From NCBI RefSeq assembly GCF_016093295.1, contig NZ_JAEDAL010000001.1:124001-188000 (forward strand): 64,000 bases of DNA. The letters run 5' to 3'. Source of the DNA: Inhella gelatinilytica. Its GTDB lineage: Bacteria > Pseudomonadota > Gammaproteobacteria > Burkholderiales > Burkholderiaceae_C. Below the pieces are notes generated by a model. It saw only the letters and a list, made by a program, of their open reading frames with translations, was not told the origin of the DNA and did not search any database. Both the position numbers and the translations under genes were made by a program. Of this stretch, positions 39,623 through 48,744 are shown piece by piece (the first letter of the stretch is position 1; every line of letters starts with the position of its first letter).

Positions 39623-40161
39623 ATGAAGAACAAGTCATCGCGGACACCCGCGCCTGGGTGGACAAAGCGGTCATTGGCCTGAACCTGTGCCCCTTCGCCA
39701 AACAAGTTCAAGTCAAGGGACAGGTGCGATACGTGGTGAGCTCCTCGACGAGCGTCGAAGCGCTGCTCTATGAGCTGGCGGCCGAACTGAACCATTTGCA
39801 CGACACCCCCGCGGAACAGACGGACACCACGCTGCTGATTCACCCGGGCGTGTTGACCGACTTCCTGGACTACAACGACTTTCTGGACGCGGCCGACGCG
39901 TTGGTGGCCGAGATCGGCCTGGAGGGCGAGTTGCAGATCGCCAGCTTCCACCCCCAGTACCAATTCGAAGGGACCGAGGTCGACGACATCACCAACTACA
40001 GCAACCGCTCGCCCTACCCCACGCTGCACCTGATTCGCGAAGACTCCATCGACCGTGCCGTGGCGGCCTTCCCCGAAGCGGAATCCATCTTCGAAGCCAA
40101 CATGGAGACGCTGGAGAAGCTCGGCATCGAAGGCTGGAAGAAGCTCGGACTGAAGCCCTGA
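39619..40161 (+). CDS. DUF1415 family protein
   Basis: A 180-residue cytoplasmic protein of the DUF1415 family. The N-terminal half contains VIGLNLCPFAK, the conserved Cys-Pro-Phe motif, and the C-terminal half contains ASFHPQYQFEG and NRSPYPTLHLIRE. Function unknown. It is coupled to the upstream amidohydrolase and precedes a nucleotidase by one base. Confidence 0.85.
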   Translation: MNEEQVIADTRAWVDKAVIGLNLCPFAKQVQVKGQVRYVVSSSTSVEALLYELAAELNHLHDTPAEQTDTTLLIHPGVLTDFLDYNDFLDAADALVAEIGLEGELQIASFHPQYQFEGTEVDDITNYSNRSPYPTLHLIREDSIDRAVAAFPEAESIFEANMETLEKLGIEGWKKLGLKP

Positions 40162-40162
40162 C

Positions 40163-41062
40163 ATGCCCGCCTCCCTGGATGGCTGCCTGGTCGTCGCGAT
40201 CTCCTCGCGCGCGCTGTTCGATTTCGAGGAAGAGAACCAGCTCTTCGAAGCCAGCGACGACCACGCCTACATGGCCCTGCAGCAGCAGCGTCTGGACGTG
40301 CCGGCCAAGCCGGGCGTGGCCTTCTCGCTGGTGAAGAAGCTGCTCGGCTTCAACCAGGCCGGCCAGCCACCGCGCGTCGAAGTGGTGGTACTGAGCCGCA
40401 ACGACCCGGTCTCGGGCCTGCGCGTCTACCGCTCGGCCCAGGCCTATGGCCTGCCCATCCAGCGCGGCGTGTTCACGCGCGGGCGCGAGCCCTGGCGCTT
40501 TCTCAAACCCCTACACGCCCAGCTGTTCCTGAGCGCCAATGAGCTTGATGTGCGGGCCGCGCTCGACGCCGGCGTGCCGGCGGCGCGTGTCTACCCCACC
40601 AGCGCGCGCGCCAGCGATGCCCACCCGGACGAGTTGCGCATCGCCTTCGACGGCGACGCCGTGCTGTTCAGCGACGAGGCCGAGCGCGTGTTCCAGGCCG
40701 AAGGCCTGGACGCCTTCCAGCGCCACGAGACCCACCACGCCCTTGAACCCCTGCCGCCCGGCCCTTTCAAACCCTTGCTGTTGGCCTTGCACGGCCTGCA
40801 GCAGCAGCGCAACCAGGCGGTGCGCGTGCGCACCGCGCTGGTCACCGCGCGTAGCGCGCCAGCGCATGAGCGCGCCATCCGCACCTTGATGAGCTGGAAG
40901 ATCGAGATCGACGAGGCGATGTTCCTCGGCGGCCTGCCCAAGGGTGAGTTCCTGCGCGAGTTTGAGCCCGACTTTTTCTTCGACGATCAATTGGGCCACA
41001 TCACCCACGCGAGCCAGCACGTACCCAGCGGCCATGTGGCGGCGGGGATTGCCAACCGCTGA
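40163..41062 (+). CDS. 5'-nucleotidase family protein
   Basis: A 299-residue protein of the bacterial 5'-nucleotidase family related to eukaryotic cytosolic enzymes. It begins LVVAISSRALFDFEEENQ and contains LSRNDPVSGLRV, LFLSANELDVRAAL and IAFDGDAVLFSDE (a DxD-type haloacid-dehalogenase motif). It ends with EFEPDFFFDDQLGH. It probably hydrolyses nucleoside monophosphates. Confidence 0.88.
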   Translation: MPASLDGCLVVAISSRALFDFEEENQLFEASDDHAYMALQQQRLDVPAKPGVAFSLVKKLLGFNQAGQPPRVEVVVLSRNDPVSGLRVYRSAQAYGLPIQRGVFTRGREPWRFLKPLHAQLFLSANELDVRAALDAGVPAARVYPTSARASDAHPDELRIAFDGDAVLFSDEAERVFQAEGLDAFQRHETHHALEPLPPGPFKPLLLALHGLQQQRNQAVRVRTALVTARSAPAHERAIRTLMSWKIEIDEAMFLGGLPKGEFLREFEPDFFFDDQLGHITHASQHVPSGHVAAGIANR

Positions 41063-41067
41063 GGGTG

Positions 41068-41331
41068 TCAGAACCCGCTGGAGGCGGCGCGCTTGGGCCG
41101 AGAGGCTGCCGTGCCGGGCGCCGACGGGATGAGCCGCACGCCCACCGCATTGGGCGTCGGTGCCGCCCCAGAGGCTGCAGGCTCGGCCGGACGGAGCCGG
41201 AACACCAGGGGTGTTTCGGCAGCCCAGGGGCGCAGATAGGCCAGCAGGCCCGCCACGATGAGGGCCAACACCCACAAATAACGCCACGTGCTGTTGCGCG
41301 GCGGCTTGGCGGTGAAGCGGGGATCGCTCAT
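41068..41331 (-). CDS. Small single-span membrane protein after tyrS
   Basis: An 87-residue protein whose start overlaps the tyrS stop. One membrane segment ([16 protein letters not shown]) lies at residues 18-33. A Pro/Ala-rich C-terminal part follows that is probably periplasmic. No known domain. Coupling to tyrS supports it as a real gene. Confidence 0.6.
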   Translation of the reverse strand: MSDPRFTAKPPRNSTWRYLWVLALIVAGLLAYLRPWAAETPLVFRLRPAEPAASGAAPTPNAVGVRLIPSAPGTAASRPKRAASSGF

Positions 41332-42563
41332 GCGGTCAGGGTGACGCGCGCGAATTGGCGCTTGCCCACCTGCAACACAAAGGTGCCCGGCTCGACCTTG
41401 AGTCCCTTGTCGCTGATCACGGTGCCATCGATGCGCACACCGCCCTGCTCCACCTTGCGCAGGCCCTCGCCGTTGGACGGCACCAGGCCCGCAGCCTTGA
41501 GCAAGGCACCAATGCCCAGCGGCCCCCCAGCGAGGGTCAGCTCCGGCACGTCGTCCGGAATGCCGCCTCGGGCCCGGCGTTCGAAGTCCTCCTGAGCGGC
41601 CGCTGCCGCGGCTGCGCCGTGGAAGCGGGTGGTGATCTCGCGCGCCAGGGCCACCTTGGCGTCCTTGGGGTTGCGCCCAGCGTCCACCTCGGCCTTGAGC
41701 TGGGCGATGGCCTCCAGCGATTCAAAGCTCAGCAGTTCGTACCAGCGCCACATCAGGGTGTCGGAGATGGACAGCACCTTGGCGTACATGGTGTTCGCGG
41801 GCTCGCTGATACCGATGTAGTTGTTCTTGGATTTCGACATCTTCTCGACGCCATCCAAGCCCTCGAGCAGCGGCATCGTCAAGATGCACTGCGGCTCTTG
41901 CCCGTATTCAGCCTGCAGGTGGCGGCCCATCAGCAAGTTGAATTTCTGGTCGGTGCCCCCGAGCTCCAGGTCGGACTTCAGCGCCACCGAGTCATAGCCT
42001 TGCATCAACGGGTACAAGAACTCGTGAACCGAGATCGGCGTCTGGCTTTGGAACCGCTTGGTGAAGTCGTCGCGCTCCAACATCCGCGCCACGGTGTAGC
42101 GGCTGGCCAGCTGAATCAAGCCCGCGGCCCCCAGGGGGTCGCTCCACTCGGAGTTGTAGCGGATCTCGGTTCGCGCCGGGTCCAGCACCAGGCTGGCCTG
42201 TTGGTAGTAGGTTTCGGCGTTGGCCTTGATCTGCTCCTTGGTCAGCGGTGGGCGGGTGCTGTTGCGGCCGCTCGGATCGCCAATCATGGAGGTGAAGTCG
42301 CCGATCAAGAAAATGACCTGATGCCCCAGGTTCTGCAACTGGCGCATCTTGTTCAGCACCACGGTGTGGCCCAGGTGGATGTCCGGCGCTGTCGGGTCCA
42401 GGCCCAGTTTGATGCGCAGCGGCACGCCGGTGGCCGCCGAACGGGCCAGCTTCTTGACCCATGCGTCCTCGGGCAGCAACTCCTGCGTGCCGCGCCGGCT
42501 GACCGCCAGCGCCTCGCGGACGGCATCGGTGATGGGGAATTCAGGCTGCTGGGCGCTCGTCAT
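41328..42563 (-). CDS. tyrS: Tyrosyl-tRNA synthetase
   Basis: A 411-residue class I aminoacyl-tRNA synthetase. The ATP-site motif HLGH is in [15 protein letters not shown], and [11 protein letters not shown] is the second signature. A C-terminal S4-like RNA-binding domain (about 345-411) is present. Length suits the TyrZ-like subgroup common in betaproteobacteria. Confidence 0.96.
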   Translation of the reverse strand: MTSAQQPEFPITDAVREALAVSRRGTQELLPEDAWVKKLARSAATGVPLRIKLGLDPTAPDIHLGHTVVLNKMRQLQNLGHQVIFLIGDFTSMIGDPSGRNSTRPPLTKEQIKANAETYYQQASLVLDPARTEIRYNSEWSDPLGAAGLIQLASRYTVARMLERDDFTKRFQSQTPISVHEFLYPLMQGYDSVALKSDLELGGTDQKFNLLMGRHLQAEYGQEPQCILTMPLLEGLDGVEKMSKSKNNYIGISEPANTMYAKVLSISDTLMWRWYELLSFESLEAIAQLKAEVDAGRNPKDAKVALAREITTRFHGAAAAAAAQEDFERRARGGIPDDVPELTLAGGPLGIGALLKAAGLVPSNGEGLRKVEQGGVRIDGTVISDKGLKVEPGTFVLQVGKRQFARVTLTA

Positions 42564-42873
42564 GGGCGGCTCAATTCAGGGTTTACCCGAAATCGGGTGG
42601 GCATGGCCCGGGCTTTCCCGGCTGCGCTGGCGGGCGGGCGTCGTAGAATCTACCTCGCGCCTCTGCCGTACAGCCGCTGCTCACGGCCACAAAGAGTCGC
42701 AAATTCTAGGTGACTGCCTCAGGCACGCTCCCGGCCCCTCCGGTTGAGCAGGTGCACAGGGTCTCGCCCCCTGCCGCCGTCGGCCCGGAACGCCGACACC
42801 CCCTGCAACCCCTGGTGGAAGCGACGTTGGTGCCCCGTTTCACCCTTTGCTCCCCACACCTCGTGGTGCTGGT
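42564..42873. other. 310-bp intergenic gap between tyrS and the M23 gene
   Basis: No gene or RNA is recognisable here. The gap must contain the divergent promoters of tyrS and the peptidase gene. A short palindrome GTAGAATCTAC (42643-42653) is the only obvious symmetric element; it includes a TAGAAT that could serve as a -10 box, but no matching -35 lies at 17 bp. Confidence 0.5.
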
Positions 42874-44250
42874 ATGAATTGGTTGAATCGCCTGCAGCCT
42901 TGGCTGCAGTCTCTGGATCGTTTTGCAGCTCGACACCCGCACCAACTCACAGGGGCGGTTCTGGTGCTGTTGGGCGGTTTTGCCGTAACCGCCTTCGGCT
43001 TGGCGCCGCTTGTGCCCAACCCGGCGGACCTGCCGCGGCACTCGGTTGTAGAGGCCCTGCCCGCCCTGTCGCTGGCCGACCAGCTGGACGCCTTGGCGGA
43101 GCATCGACTCTCGCTGCGCCGTAGCGACCAAACCCGCGCAAGCGACACGGCTGAAACGTTGCTCAGCCGCCTGGGCGCCTTTGATCCCGAGGTGGCCAAC
43201 TTTTTGCGCCGCGACGGCACCGCTCGCCAATTGCTGAGTGGGCGAGCGGGCAAACGGGTCGAGGTCGATGTGGACGATGCCGGCAAGGTTCTGCGGCTGG
43301 TTGCCCGGTTTCCAGCCACCAGCAGTGAAGTCGCGGGCTCGCACTTCAACCGATTGGTTCTGGAGCGCAACACCGCCCAAGCCTGGGAAGCCCGCATGGA
43401 ACTGGGGCGCTTTGAAGCGCAAACCCGACTGGCCAGCGGAACGATCGAGTCCTCTCTCTTTGCCGCCACCGATGCCGCCGGTCTTCCGGATCGCGTGGCC
43501 TCGCAACTGGCGGACATGTTCGCCGCCGAAATTGATTTCCACCGGGATCTGCGGCGCGGCGACCGCTTCACCTTGGTCTTTGAAAGCTTGACCGCGGATG
43601 GCGAACCCGTGAATTGGGGCGAAGGGCGGGTGCTCGCCGCCGAGTTCGTGAACGGCGGGCGCACCCACCAGGCTTTGTGGTTCAAAGACACCGCCACTGG
43701 GAAGGGGAGCTTTTACGATTTCCAGGGCAAAAACAAGCGGCGCGCTTTCCTGGCCAGCCCGCTGGAGTTCTCGCGCGTGACCAGCGGATTTGCCATGCGT
43801 TTTCACCCCATCCATCAAACCTGGCGCCAGCATTTGGGCACCGATTACGGTGCTCCGACCGGGACCCCGGTACGGAGCGTGGGGGATGGGGTGGTGGAGT
43901 TTGCAGGGTGGCAGAACGGGTTTGGTAATGTGGTCCATCTGCGCCATGCGGGCGAGCGCACCACGGTCTATGCTCACTTGAGCAAGATCGATGTACGCAA
44001 GGGTCAGCGCGTCGAGCAGAGCCAACGCATTGGGGCTGTGGGGGCCACCGGCTGGGCCACCGGCCCGCACCTGCACTTTGAATTTCGCGTCAATGGACGT
44101 CACGTTGACCCGCGCACCATCGCCAAGGCGAGTGACAACGTGCCGCTGCCCACGACCGCCAAAGCAGCCTTCGATGCCACGGCCCAAGGGGCGCGCACCC
44201 AGCTGGCGGTCGCTGGAACGCTGGGCATGGGCGTGACCGGCTCCGATTGA
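42874..44250 (+). CDS. M23-family peptidoglycan endopeptidase (MepM-like)
   Basis: A 458-residue bitopic protein with a membrane anchor near residues 25-45. A mid-region of OapA/LysM-like type precedes the C-terminal M23 domain (about 310-415). Zinc motifs are HLGTDYG and HLHFEFRVNG. It cleaves peptidoglycan cross-links during wall growth. The stop overlaps the anmK start (TTGA). Confidence 0.9.
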   Translation: MNWLNRLQPWLQSLDRFAARHPHQLTGAVLVLLGGFAVTAFGLAPLVPNPADLPRHSVVEALPALSLADQLDALAEHRLSLRRSDQTRASDTAETLLSRLGAFDPEVANFLRRDGTARQLLSGRAGKRVEVDVDDAGKVLRLVARFPATSSEVAGSHFNRLVLERNTAQAWEARMELGRFEAQTRLASGTIESSLFAATDAAGLPDRVASQLADMFAAEIDFHRDLRRGDRFTLVFESLTADGEPVNWGEGRVLAAEFVNGGRTHQALWFKDTATGKGSFYDFQGKNKRRAFLASPLEFSRVTSGFAMRFHPIHQTWRQHLGTDYGAPTGTPVRSVGDGVVEFAGWQNGFGNVVHLRHAGERTTVYAHLSKIDVRKGQRVEQSQRIGAVGATGWATGPHLHFEFRVNGRHVDPRTIAKASDNVPLPTTAKAAFDATAQGARTQLAVAGTLGMGVTGSD

Positions 44251-45335
44251 GCCCGAGCCCTCTTTTTGCCGGGCTCATGTCCGGCACCTCGCTGGATGGC
44301 GTGGATGCGGTCTTGTGGTCACCCAACTCGGGTGTGACTGCCCATCGCTTTGAGGCCTTTGACCCCGCGCTTCAAAGCCAGCTGCTTCGCCTGAATCAAA
44401 GCGGCCCCGATGAACTCCACCAGGCTGCGCTGGCGGCCAACGCCGTCGCACGAGCGTACGCCCAGGTCCTGCGCACGCTGCTCGAGGAGGCGGGCGCTCG
44501 CCCCCAAGACGTATCAGCGGCTGGGGCTCACGGGCAAACGGTTCGCCACCGCCCCGAGCTCGGCTTTACCGTGCAGTTACTCAATGCGGCCCTGCTCGCT
44601 GAACTGACCGGAGTCGATATCGTTGCCGACTTGCGCAGCCGGGATGTTGCGGCCGGCGGACAGGGCGCCCCGCTGGTGCCGGCCTTTCACCGGGCCGTCT
44701 TTGGTCGACCCGATGCGGACATCGCGGTGCTCAACATCGGCGGCATGGCCAACCTCAGCCTGCTGCCCGCACAGGGGCCCACCGGAGGGTTTGACACCGG
44801 CCCCGGCAATGTGTTGCTTGACACCTGGCATCGCCACCACCAAGGCCCGGCCTTCGACGCCGGAGGCTGCTGGGCCGCCACAGGGCGCGTTCTGCCGGAC
44901 TTGCTGGCGCGCTGGCAGTCAGAACCGTTCTTCTCGCTGCCACCGCCACGCTCCACCGGCCGGGATTTGTTCGACTGGACTTGGCTTCAGCAACAGGTTC
45001 TGCGGTCCTTCAGTCCAGCCGATGTGCAGGCGACACTGGCCGAGCTAACCGCCTGGAGCATTGCGGACGCACTGAACCGTGCGCAGCCCGCAACCAACGA
45101 GTTAATCGTTTGTGGCGGCGGCGCCTTCAACCTCGACTTGCTTCATCGCCTGCAGCGGCACTTGCCTCAGCTGCAGGTTGTCACCAGTGATCGGCGGGGT
45201 TTGCCGCCCATGCAGGTGGAGGCCACAGCGTTCGCCTGGCTGGCCGCGCGATTCACGGCCCGTGAACCGGGAAACCTAGTCTGTGTGACGGGGGCCCAGG
45301 GGCCGCGTATTCTGGGCGCGCTCTACCCGGCCTGA
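44247..45335 (+). CDS. anmK: Anhydro-N-acetylmuramic acid kinase
   Basis: A 362-residue kinase that recycles 1,6-anhydroMurNAc from wall turnover. The phosphate loop is GLMSGTSLDGVD, followed by GAHGQTVRHRP, DLRSRDVAAGGQGAP and FDTGPGNVLLD. The start is a TTG overlapping the upstream stop; the next ATG lies inside the conserved GLMSGTS loop and would be too late. Tight coupling with a peptidoglycan endopeptidase suggests joint expression of wall cleavage and recycling. Confidence 0.93.
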   Translation: MSPSPLFAGLMSGTSLDGVDAVLWSPNSGVTAHRFEAFDPALQSQLLRLNQSGPDELHQAALAANAVARAYAQVLRTLLEEAGARPQDVSAAGAHGQTVRHRPELGFTVQLLNAALLAELTGVDIVADLRSRDVAAGGQGAPLVPAFHRAVFGRPDADIAVLNIGGMANLSLLPAQGPTGGFDTGPGNVLLDTWHRHHQGPAFDAGGCWAATGRVLPDLLARWQSEPFFSLPPPRSTGRDLFDWTWLQQQVLRSFSPADVQATLAELTAWSIADALNRAQPATNELIVCGGGAFNLDLLHRLQRHLPQLQVVTSDRRGLPPMQVEATAFAWLAARFTAREPGNLVCVTGAQGPRILGALYPA

Positions 45336-45366
45336 GCGTCCCGCGGGCGGCACACGGGCGACCCAA

Positions 45367-45391
45367 CAAAAAAGCGGCTCATCGAGCCGCT
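45367..45391 (-). terminator. Terminator of erpA
   Basis: Read on the minus strand: AGCGGCTC, loop GAT, GAGCCGCT followed by TTTTTTG. A perfect 8-bp stem with six T; it lies 22 nt past the erpA stop. The hairpin may also serve anmK on the plus strand, where the tail is weaker. Confidence 0.75.
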
Positions 45392-45413
45392 CTTCAGTGC
45401 CTACCCTCCGGCT

Positions 45414-45773
45414 TCAAACCGAAAAACTCGACCCACAGCCGCAGGTCGTCGTCGCATTCGGATTCTTGATCACGAACTGCGCCCCGCTCAAATCGTCTTT
45501 GTAGTCGATCTCCGCCCCCGTCAGGTATTGCAGACTCATGGCATCGATCAACAGGGTGACGCCGTTCTTCTGCATCTGCGTGTCGTCATCGTTCACCTCT
45601 TCATCAAAGGTAAAGCCGTATTGAAAGCCCGAGCAACCGCCCCCTTGCACGAAGACGCGCAACTTCAGATCGGGGTTGCCTTCCTCGGCCACCAATTCGG
45701 CCACTTTGTTGGCGGCGCTGTCCGTAAAGACCAGCGGCAGGGGAATGTCTTGGATGTCGGCAACAGCGTTCAT
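45414..45773 (-). CDS. erpA: Iron-sulfur cluster insertion protein ErpA
   Basis: A 119-residue A-type Fe-S carrier. The three conserved cysteines are in [10 protein letters not shown] and TTCGCGSSF. The start at 45773 gives MNAVADIQ and has AGGAAA upstream; an extension of 13 codons is not supported. It follows rplM-rpsI but is separated from them by a terminator. Confidence 0.95.
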   Translation of the reverse strand: MNAVADIQDIPLPLVFTDSAANKVAELVAEEGNPDLKLRVFVQGGGCSGFQYGFTFDEEVNDDDTQMQKNGVTLLIDAMSLQYLTGAEIDYKDDLSGAQFVIKNPNATTTCGCGSSFSV

Positions 45774-45814
45774 GATGAGATTTCCTGAATAGGGCAGCAT
45801 TATCGGCGCCAATG

Positions 45815-45843
45815 AAAAAGGCCGCAGAAAACTGCGGCCTTTT
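45815..45843 (-). terminator. Terminator of the rplM-rpsI operon
   Basis: AAAAGGCCGCAG, loop of 4, CTGCGGCCTTTT: a perfect 12-bp stem with a T run continuing on the minus strand. It lies 65 nt past the rpsI stop and upstream of erpA. Confidence 0.8.
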
Positions 45844-45907
45844 GACGAGCGGGGCCTGCAAGAAGTTGCCCGGAACGATGCGACTTCTGCGACCTCTCGA
45901 TAACGAA

Positions 45908-46300
45908 TTAACGCTTCGAGAACTGCTTCCGGCGACGGGCGCCGTGCAGACCGACCTTCTTACGCTCGACTTCACGGGCGTCACGGGTCACGAAGCCCGC
46001 AGCGCTCAGTTGCGGCTTCAGGGCCGCGTCATAGTCGATCAGCGCACGGGTCACGCCCAGACGAACCGCACCGGCTTGACCGGATTCGCCGCCGCCGTGC
46101 ACATTGACCTTGACGTCAAAGGCTTCAGCGTTGTTCGTCAGCACCAAAGCTTGACGGGCCACCATGATGGAGGTCTGACGGCCGAAGTACTCGGCGATGG
46201 GACGACCATTGACGGTGATTTGGCCGGTGCCCTTCTTGATGAAGACACGCGCCACCGACGACTTGCGACGGCCGGTACCGTAATTCCAATTACCGATCAT
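45908..46300 (-). CDS. rpsI: 30S ribosomal protein S9
   Basis: A 130-residue S9. It contains [14 protein letters not shown], the [19 protein letters not shown] block and the C-terminal [11 protein letters not shown] tail that reaches the P-site tRNA. It follows rplM by 2 nt. Confidence 0.98.
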   Translation of the reverse strand: MIGNWNYGTGRRKSSVARVFIKKGTGQITVNGRPIAEYFGRQTSIMVARQALVLTNNAEAFDVKVNVHGGGESGQAGAVRLGVTRALIDYDAALKPQLSAAGFVTRDAREVERKKVGLHGARRRKQFSKR

Positions 46301-46302
46301 GC

Positions 46303-46731
46303 TCAGATCTCCAGGACTTTGGGCTGCTGAGCGGCGTGCGGGTGGTTGTCACCAGCATAAACCTTCAGCTTCTTGACCATCGCATAGCCCAGCGGGCCCT
46401 TGGGCAGCATGCCCTTGACGGCCTTCTCCAAGGCGCGGCCGGGGTGCTTGGCCTGCATGTCCTTGAATTTGGTGGCGTAGATGCCGCCCGGGAAACCGCT
46501 GTGACGGTAGTACATCTTGTCTTCCGACTTGGTACCGGTCACGCGAATCTTGTCGGCGTTCACAACGATGATGAAGTCACCGGTGTCGACGTGAGGCGTG
46601 TAAATGGCTTTGTGCTTGCCGCGCAGTCGGAGTGCCACTTCGCTGGCAACACGTCCGAGCACCTTATCGGTGGCGTCAATCACAAACCACTCGTGCGTCA
46701 CTTCGGCCGGCTTGGCGCTGAAGGTCTTCAT
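46303..46731 (-). CDS. rplM: 50S ribosomal protein L13
   Basis: A 142-residue L13. Typical segments are [32 protein letters not shown] and [21 protein letters not shown]. It is the first gene of the rplM-rpsI operon. In E. coli L13 represses its own mRNA leader; a 130-nt leader is present here but I cannot show the same control. Confidence 0.98.
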   Translation of the reverse strand: MKTFSAKPAEVTHEWFVIDATDKVLGRVASEVALRLRGKHKAIYTPHVDTGDFIIVVNADKIRVTGTKSEDKMYYRHSGFPGGIYATKFKDMQAKHPGRALEKAVKGMLPKGPLGYAMVKKLKVYAGDNHPHAAQQPKVLEI

Positions 46732-46860
46732 GAATGTCTTTCAAACGAGCTTTTTCAAACATTTGCCGTTTGGAACCGCTTATCGATCTGACCTTGCGAT
46801 CAGGCGGCCTCGCACAACAACGCCCACCCCCAAAGCCCACTGGAGGCGGAAAAGCTGTCG

Positions 46861-46889
46861 AGTCTAGCAGATACCCTAGGGGGCCGCAA
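46861..46889 (-). promoter_or_regulatory. Sigma-70-type promoter of rplM-rpsI
   Basis: On the minus strand TTGCGG, a 17-bp spacer, TAGACT. This is a good match to the -35/-10 consensus at ideal spacing. Transcription would begin about 120 nt before the rplM ATG, leaving a long leader. Confidence 0.6.
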
Positions 46890-46930
46890 GGATGCCTCAC
46901 CCGCGCAGCTTGTGCACCCCGCTTCGGATA

Positions 46931-47638
46931 ATGGGCCTCATGGGTGACAGCCACCGATCCCCCCTGCACGCCGCACTGGCCGCCTTGCGAGGGCATTGGG
47001 TGCCCATACGAGCCCTGGGGCGCCGCCACCGTCGCCGCATCCTCAAGCACCTGCTGACCCTGACCCCAAGCGACCGGTACTTGCGATTCGGCTACGCCGC
47101 CAGCGACGCACAAATCGAACGCTACGCGCTGAGTCTCAATTTTGATCGCGACGAATTGTTGGGCGTGTTCAACCGACGCCTGGAGGTGGTCGCCATGGCG
47201 CATCTGGCCTACGCCCCGGCGGGACCGGATCTCGACACCGCGGAATTTGGGGTCTCGGTTTTGGAGCGTTACCGGGGGCGCGGCCTGGGAAGCCGGCTGT
47301 TTGAACTGGCCTGTCTGCATGCGCGCAATCGCAACTGCCGCTACCTGCTGATTCACGCCCTCAGTGAGAACCAACCCATGCTGCACATCGCCGCCAAGTC
47401 AGGCGCCTGGGTCGAGGAGGTCGCTGAGGGCAGTGTCAGCGCCCGCCTCCATCTACCCGAAGACACCTGGGGTAGCCATGCGGAGCAAGCCATCGAAGAC
47501 GGTCTGGGCGAGTTGGACTTCCGCCTCAAGATGCAGGCCAAGCAGATCAAGGACTTCGTCGAAACGCTGCAGGCCGATGCGCCAGAGCGAGTCAGCGAAG
47601 ATGCGCCCCCTCAACAACCGCCCGAAAGCGCGCCTTGA
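46931..47638 (+). CDS. GNAT-family N-acetyltransferase
   Basis: A 235-residue protein with a GNAT core; the acetyl-CoA loop is VLERYRGRGLGSRLFELAC. A Gln/Glu/Pro-rich C-terminal extension (about residues 195-235) is not part of the fold. ATG 46931 or 46940 could start it. The stop overlaps the TTG of the following kinase gene. Substrate unknown. Confidence 0.78.
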   Translation: MGLMGDSHRSPLHAALAALRGHWVPIRALGRRHRRRILKHLLTLTPSDRYLRFGYAASDAQIERYALSLNFDRDELLGVFNRRLEVVAMAHLAYAPAGPDLDTAEFGVSVLERYRGRGLGSRLFELACLHARNRNCRYLLIHALSENQPMLHIAAKSGAWVEEVAEGSVSARLHLPEDTWGSHAEQAIEDGLGELDFRLKMQAKQIKDFVETLQADAPERVSEDAPPQQPPESAP

Positions 47639-48699
47639 ATCTTGACTACGCCGACCTGGACCCGGGTCGATTGCTGGACGCGCTGGATGAAGTGGGCCTG
47701 CGCGGCGATGGCCGACTGTTGCAACTCAATTCTTATGAGAACCGGGTCTATCTGGTTCACCTGGAAGAAGGCGGCGCCATCGTGGCCAAGTTCTACCGGC
47801 CGGGACGCTGGAGCAATGCCCAATTACTCGAGGAGCACCGCTTTGCATTGGATTTGCTCGCTGCCGAAGTCCCTTTGGCGGCCCCACTGTCGCTGAGCCT
47901 CGCCCCGGACAGCCGGGCGGAAGTTCAAGGTCAGCCGCCCACGCTCGCCCTGTGGGGCGGCATGCGATTCGCCGCAACGCCCAAACTCGGCGGCCGCGCG
48001 CCAGAGCTCGAAGACCCCGAAGTGTTGGAAGTCCTGGGGCGCTTCATCGCCCGGATTCACCGCGTGGGGCGCGAGCGTCACTTCGTGGCCCGTCCGCAGT
48101 GGGTAGGCCGCGCTCCGGGTGACCTGGCCCGAGCCGCCGTCTTGGCAAGCGACACCCTGCCTCCGGATCTGGCGCCGCGCTGGCTCTCCATCGTGGACCG
48201 TTGCTTGGAGGCCGTACAAACCGCCTTTGACGCGGTGCCCGACCTGCGCCTGCAGCGACTGCACGGCGACTGCCACCCGGGCAACCTGCTGTGGTCCCCA
48301 GGCGGCGGCGCTCACTTTGTGGATTTGGACGATGCCGTCACCGGCCCGGCCGTTCAGGATTTGTGGATGCTGCTCAGCGGGGAGCCGGCGCAAGCCCAGG
48401 CCCAGTTGCGCTCGCTGCTGGCCGGCTATGAACAAGTGCTGGATTTCGACCGCCGCGAACTGCGCCTGATCGAACCGCTGCGCACCCTGCGCATGATTCA
48501 CCACAGCGGCTGGATTGCCAAACGCTGGGACGACCCGGCCTTTCCGCTGGCCTTTCCCTGGTTTGGCACGCCGAACTACTGGTCCGACCAAGTCGCCAAG
48601 CTGGCCGAGCAGTTGGAGGCCATGGCCGAACCTCAGGACGCGCCCCCACCGCCGGCCGACGATGATTTCGTCGACTTCGATGGGGACGGATTCTCATGA
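47635..48699 (+). CDS. srkA: SrkA-like stress response kinase
   Basis: A 354-residue aminoglycoside-phosphotransferase-fold Ser/Thr kinase like SrkA (YihE). Key segments are SYENRVYLVHLEEGG, the ATP lysine in IVAKFYRPGRW, the catalytic loop LHGDCHPGNLLW and the metal motif FVDLDDAVTGPAVQDLW. The start is a TTG overlapping the GNAT stop (TTGA). SrkA guards against stress-induced cell death in E. coli. Confidence 0.88.
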   Translation: MNLDYADLDPGRLLDALDEVGLRGDGRLLQLNSYENRVYLVHLEEGGAIVAKFYRPGRWSNAQLLEEHRFALDLLAAEVPLAAPLSLSLAPDSRAEVQGQPPTLALWGGMRFAATPKLGGRAPELEDPEVLEVLGRFIARIHRVGRERHFVARPQWVGRAPGDLARAAVLASDTLPPDLAPRWLSIVDRCLEAVQTAFDAVPDLRLQRLHGDCHPGNLLWSPGGGAHFVDLDDAVTGPAVQDLWMLLSGEPAQAQAQLRSLLAGYEQVLDFDRRELRLIEPLRTLRMIHHSGWIAKRWDDPAFPLAFPWFGTPNYWSDQVAKLAEQLEAMAEPQDAPPPPADDDFVDFDGDGFS

Positions 48700-48702
48700 G
48701 CG

Positions 48703-48735
48703 CCCAAGGCCGGCCGGCGGCCGGCCGCCCCGAGC
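48703..48735. terminator. GC-rich hairpin between convergent genes
   Basis: AAGGCCGGCCGG next to CGGCCGGCCGCC forms a very stable GC hairpin between srkA and htpG, which converge here. It has no T-run, so a terminator role is only likely by position. Confidence 0.35.
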
Positions 48736-48744
48736 GCCTTGAGA

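Noticed and set aside
42564-42873. tRNA, T-box or small RNA in the tyrS upstream gap
   Set aside because: No cloverleaf, T-box sequence or terminator-type hairpin was recognised.
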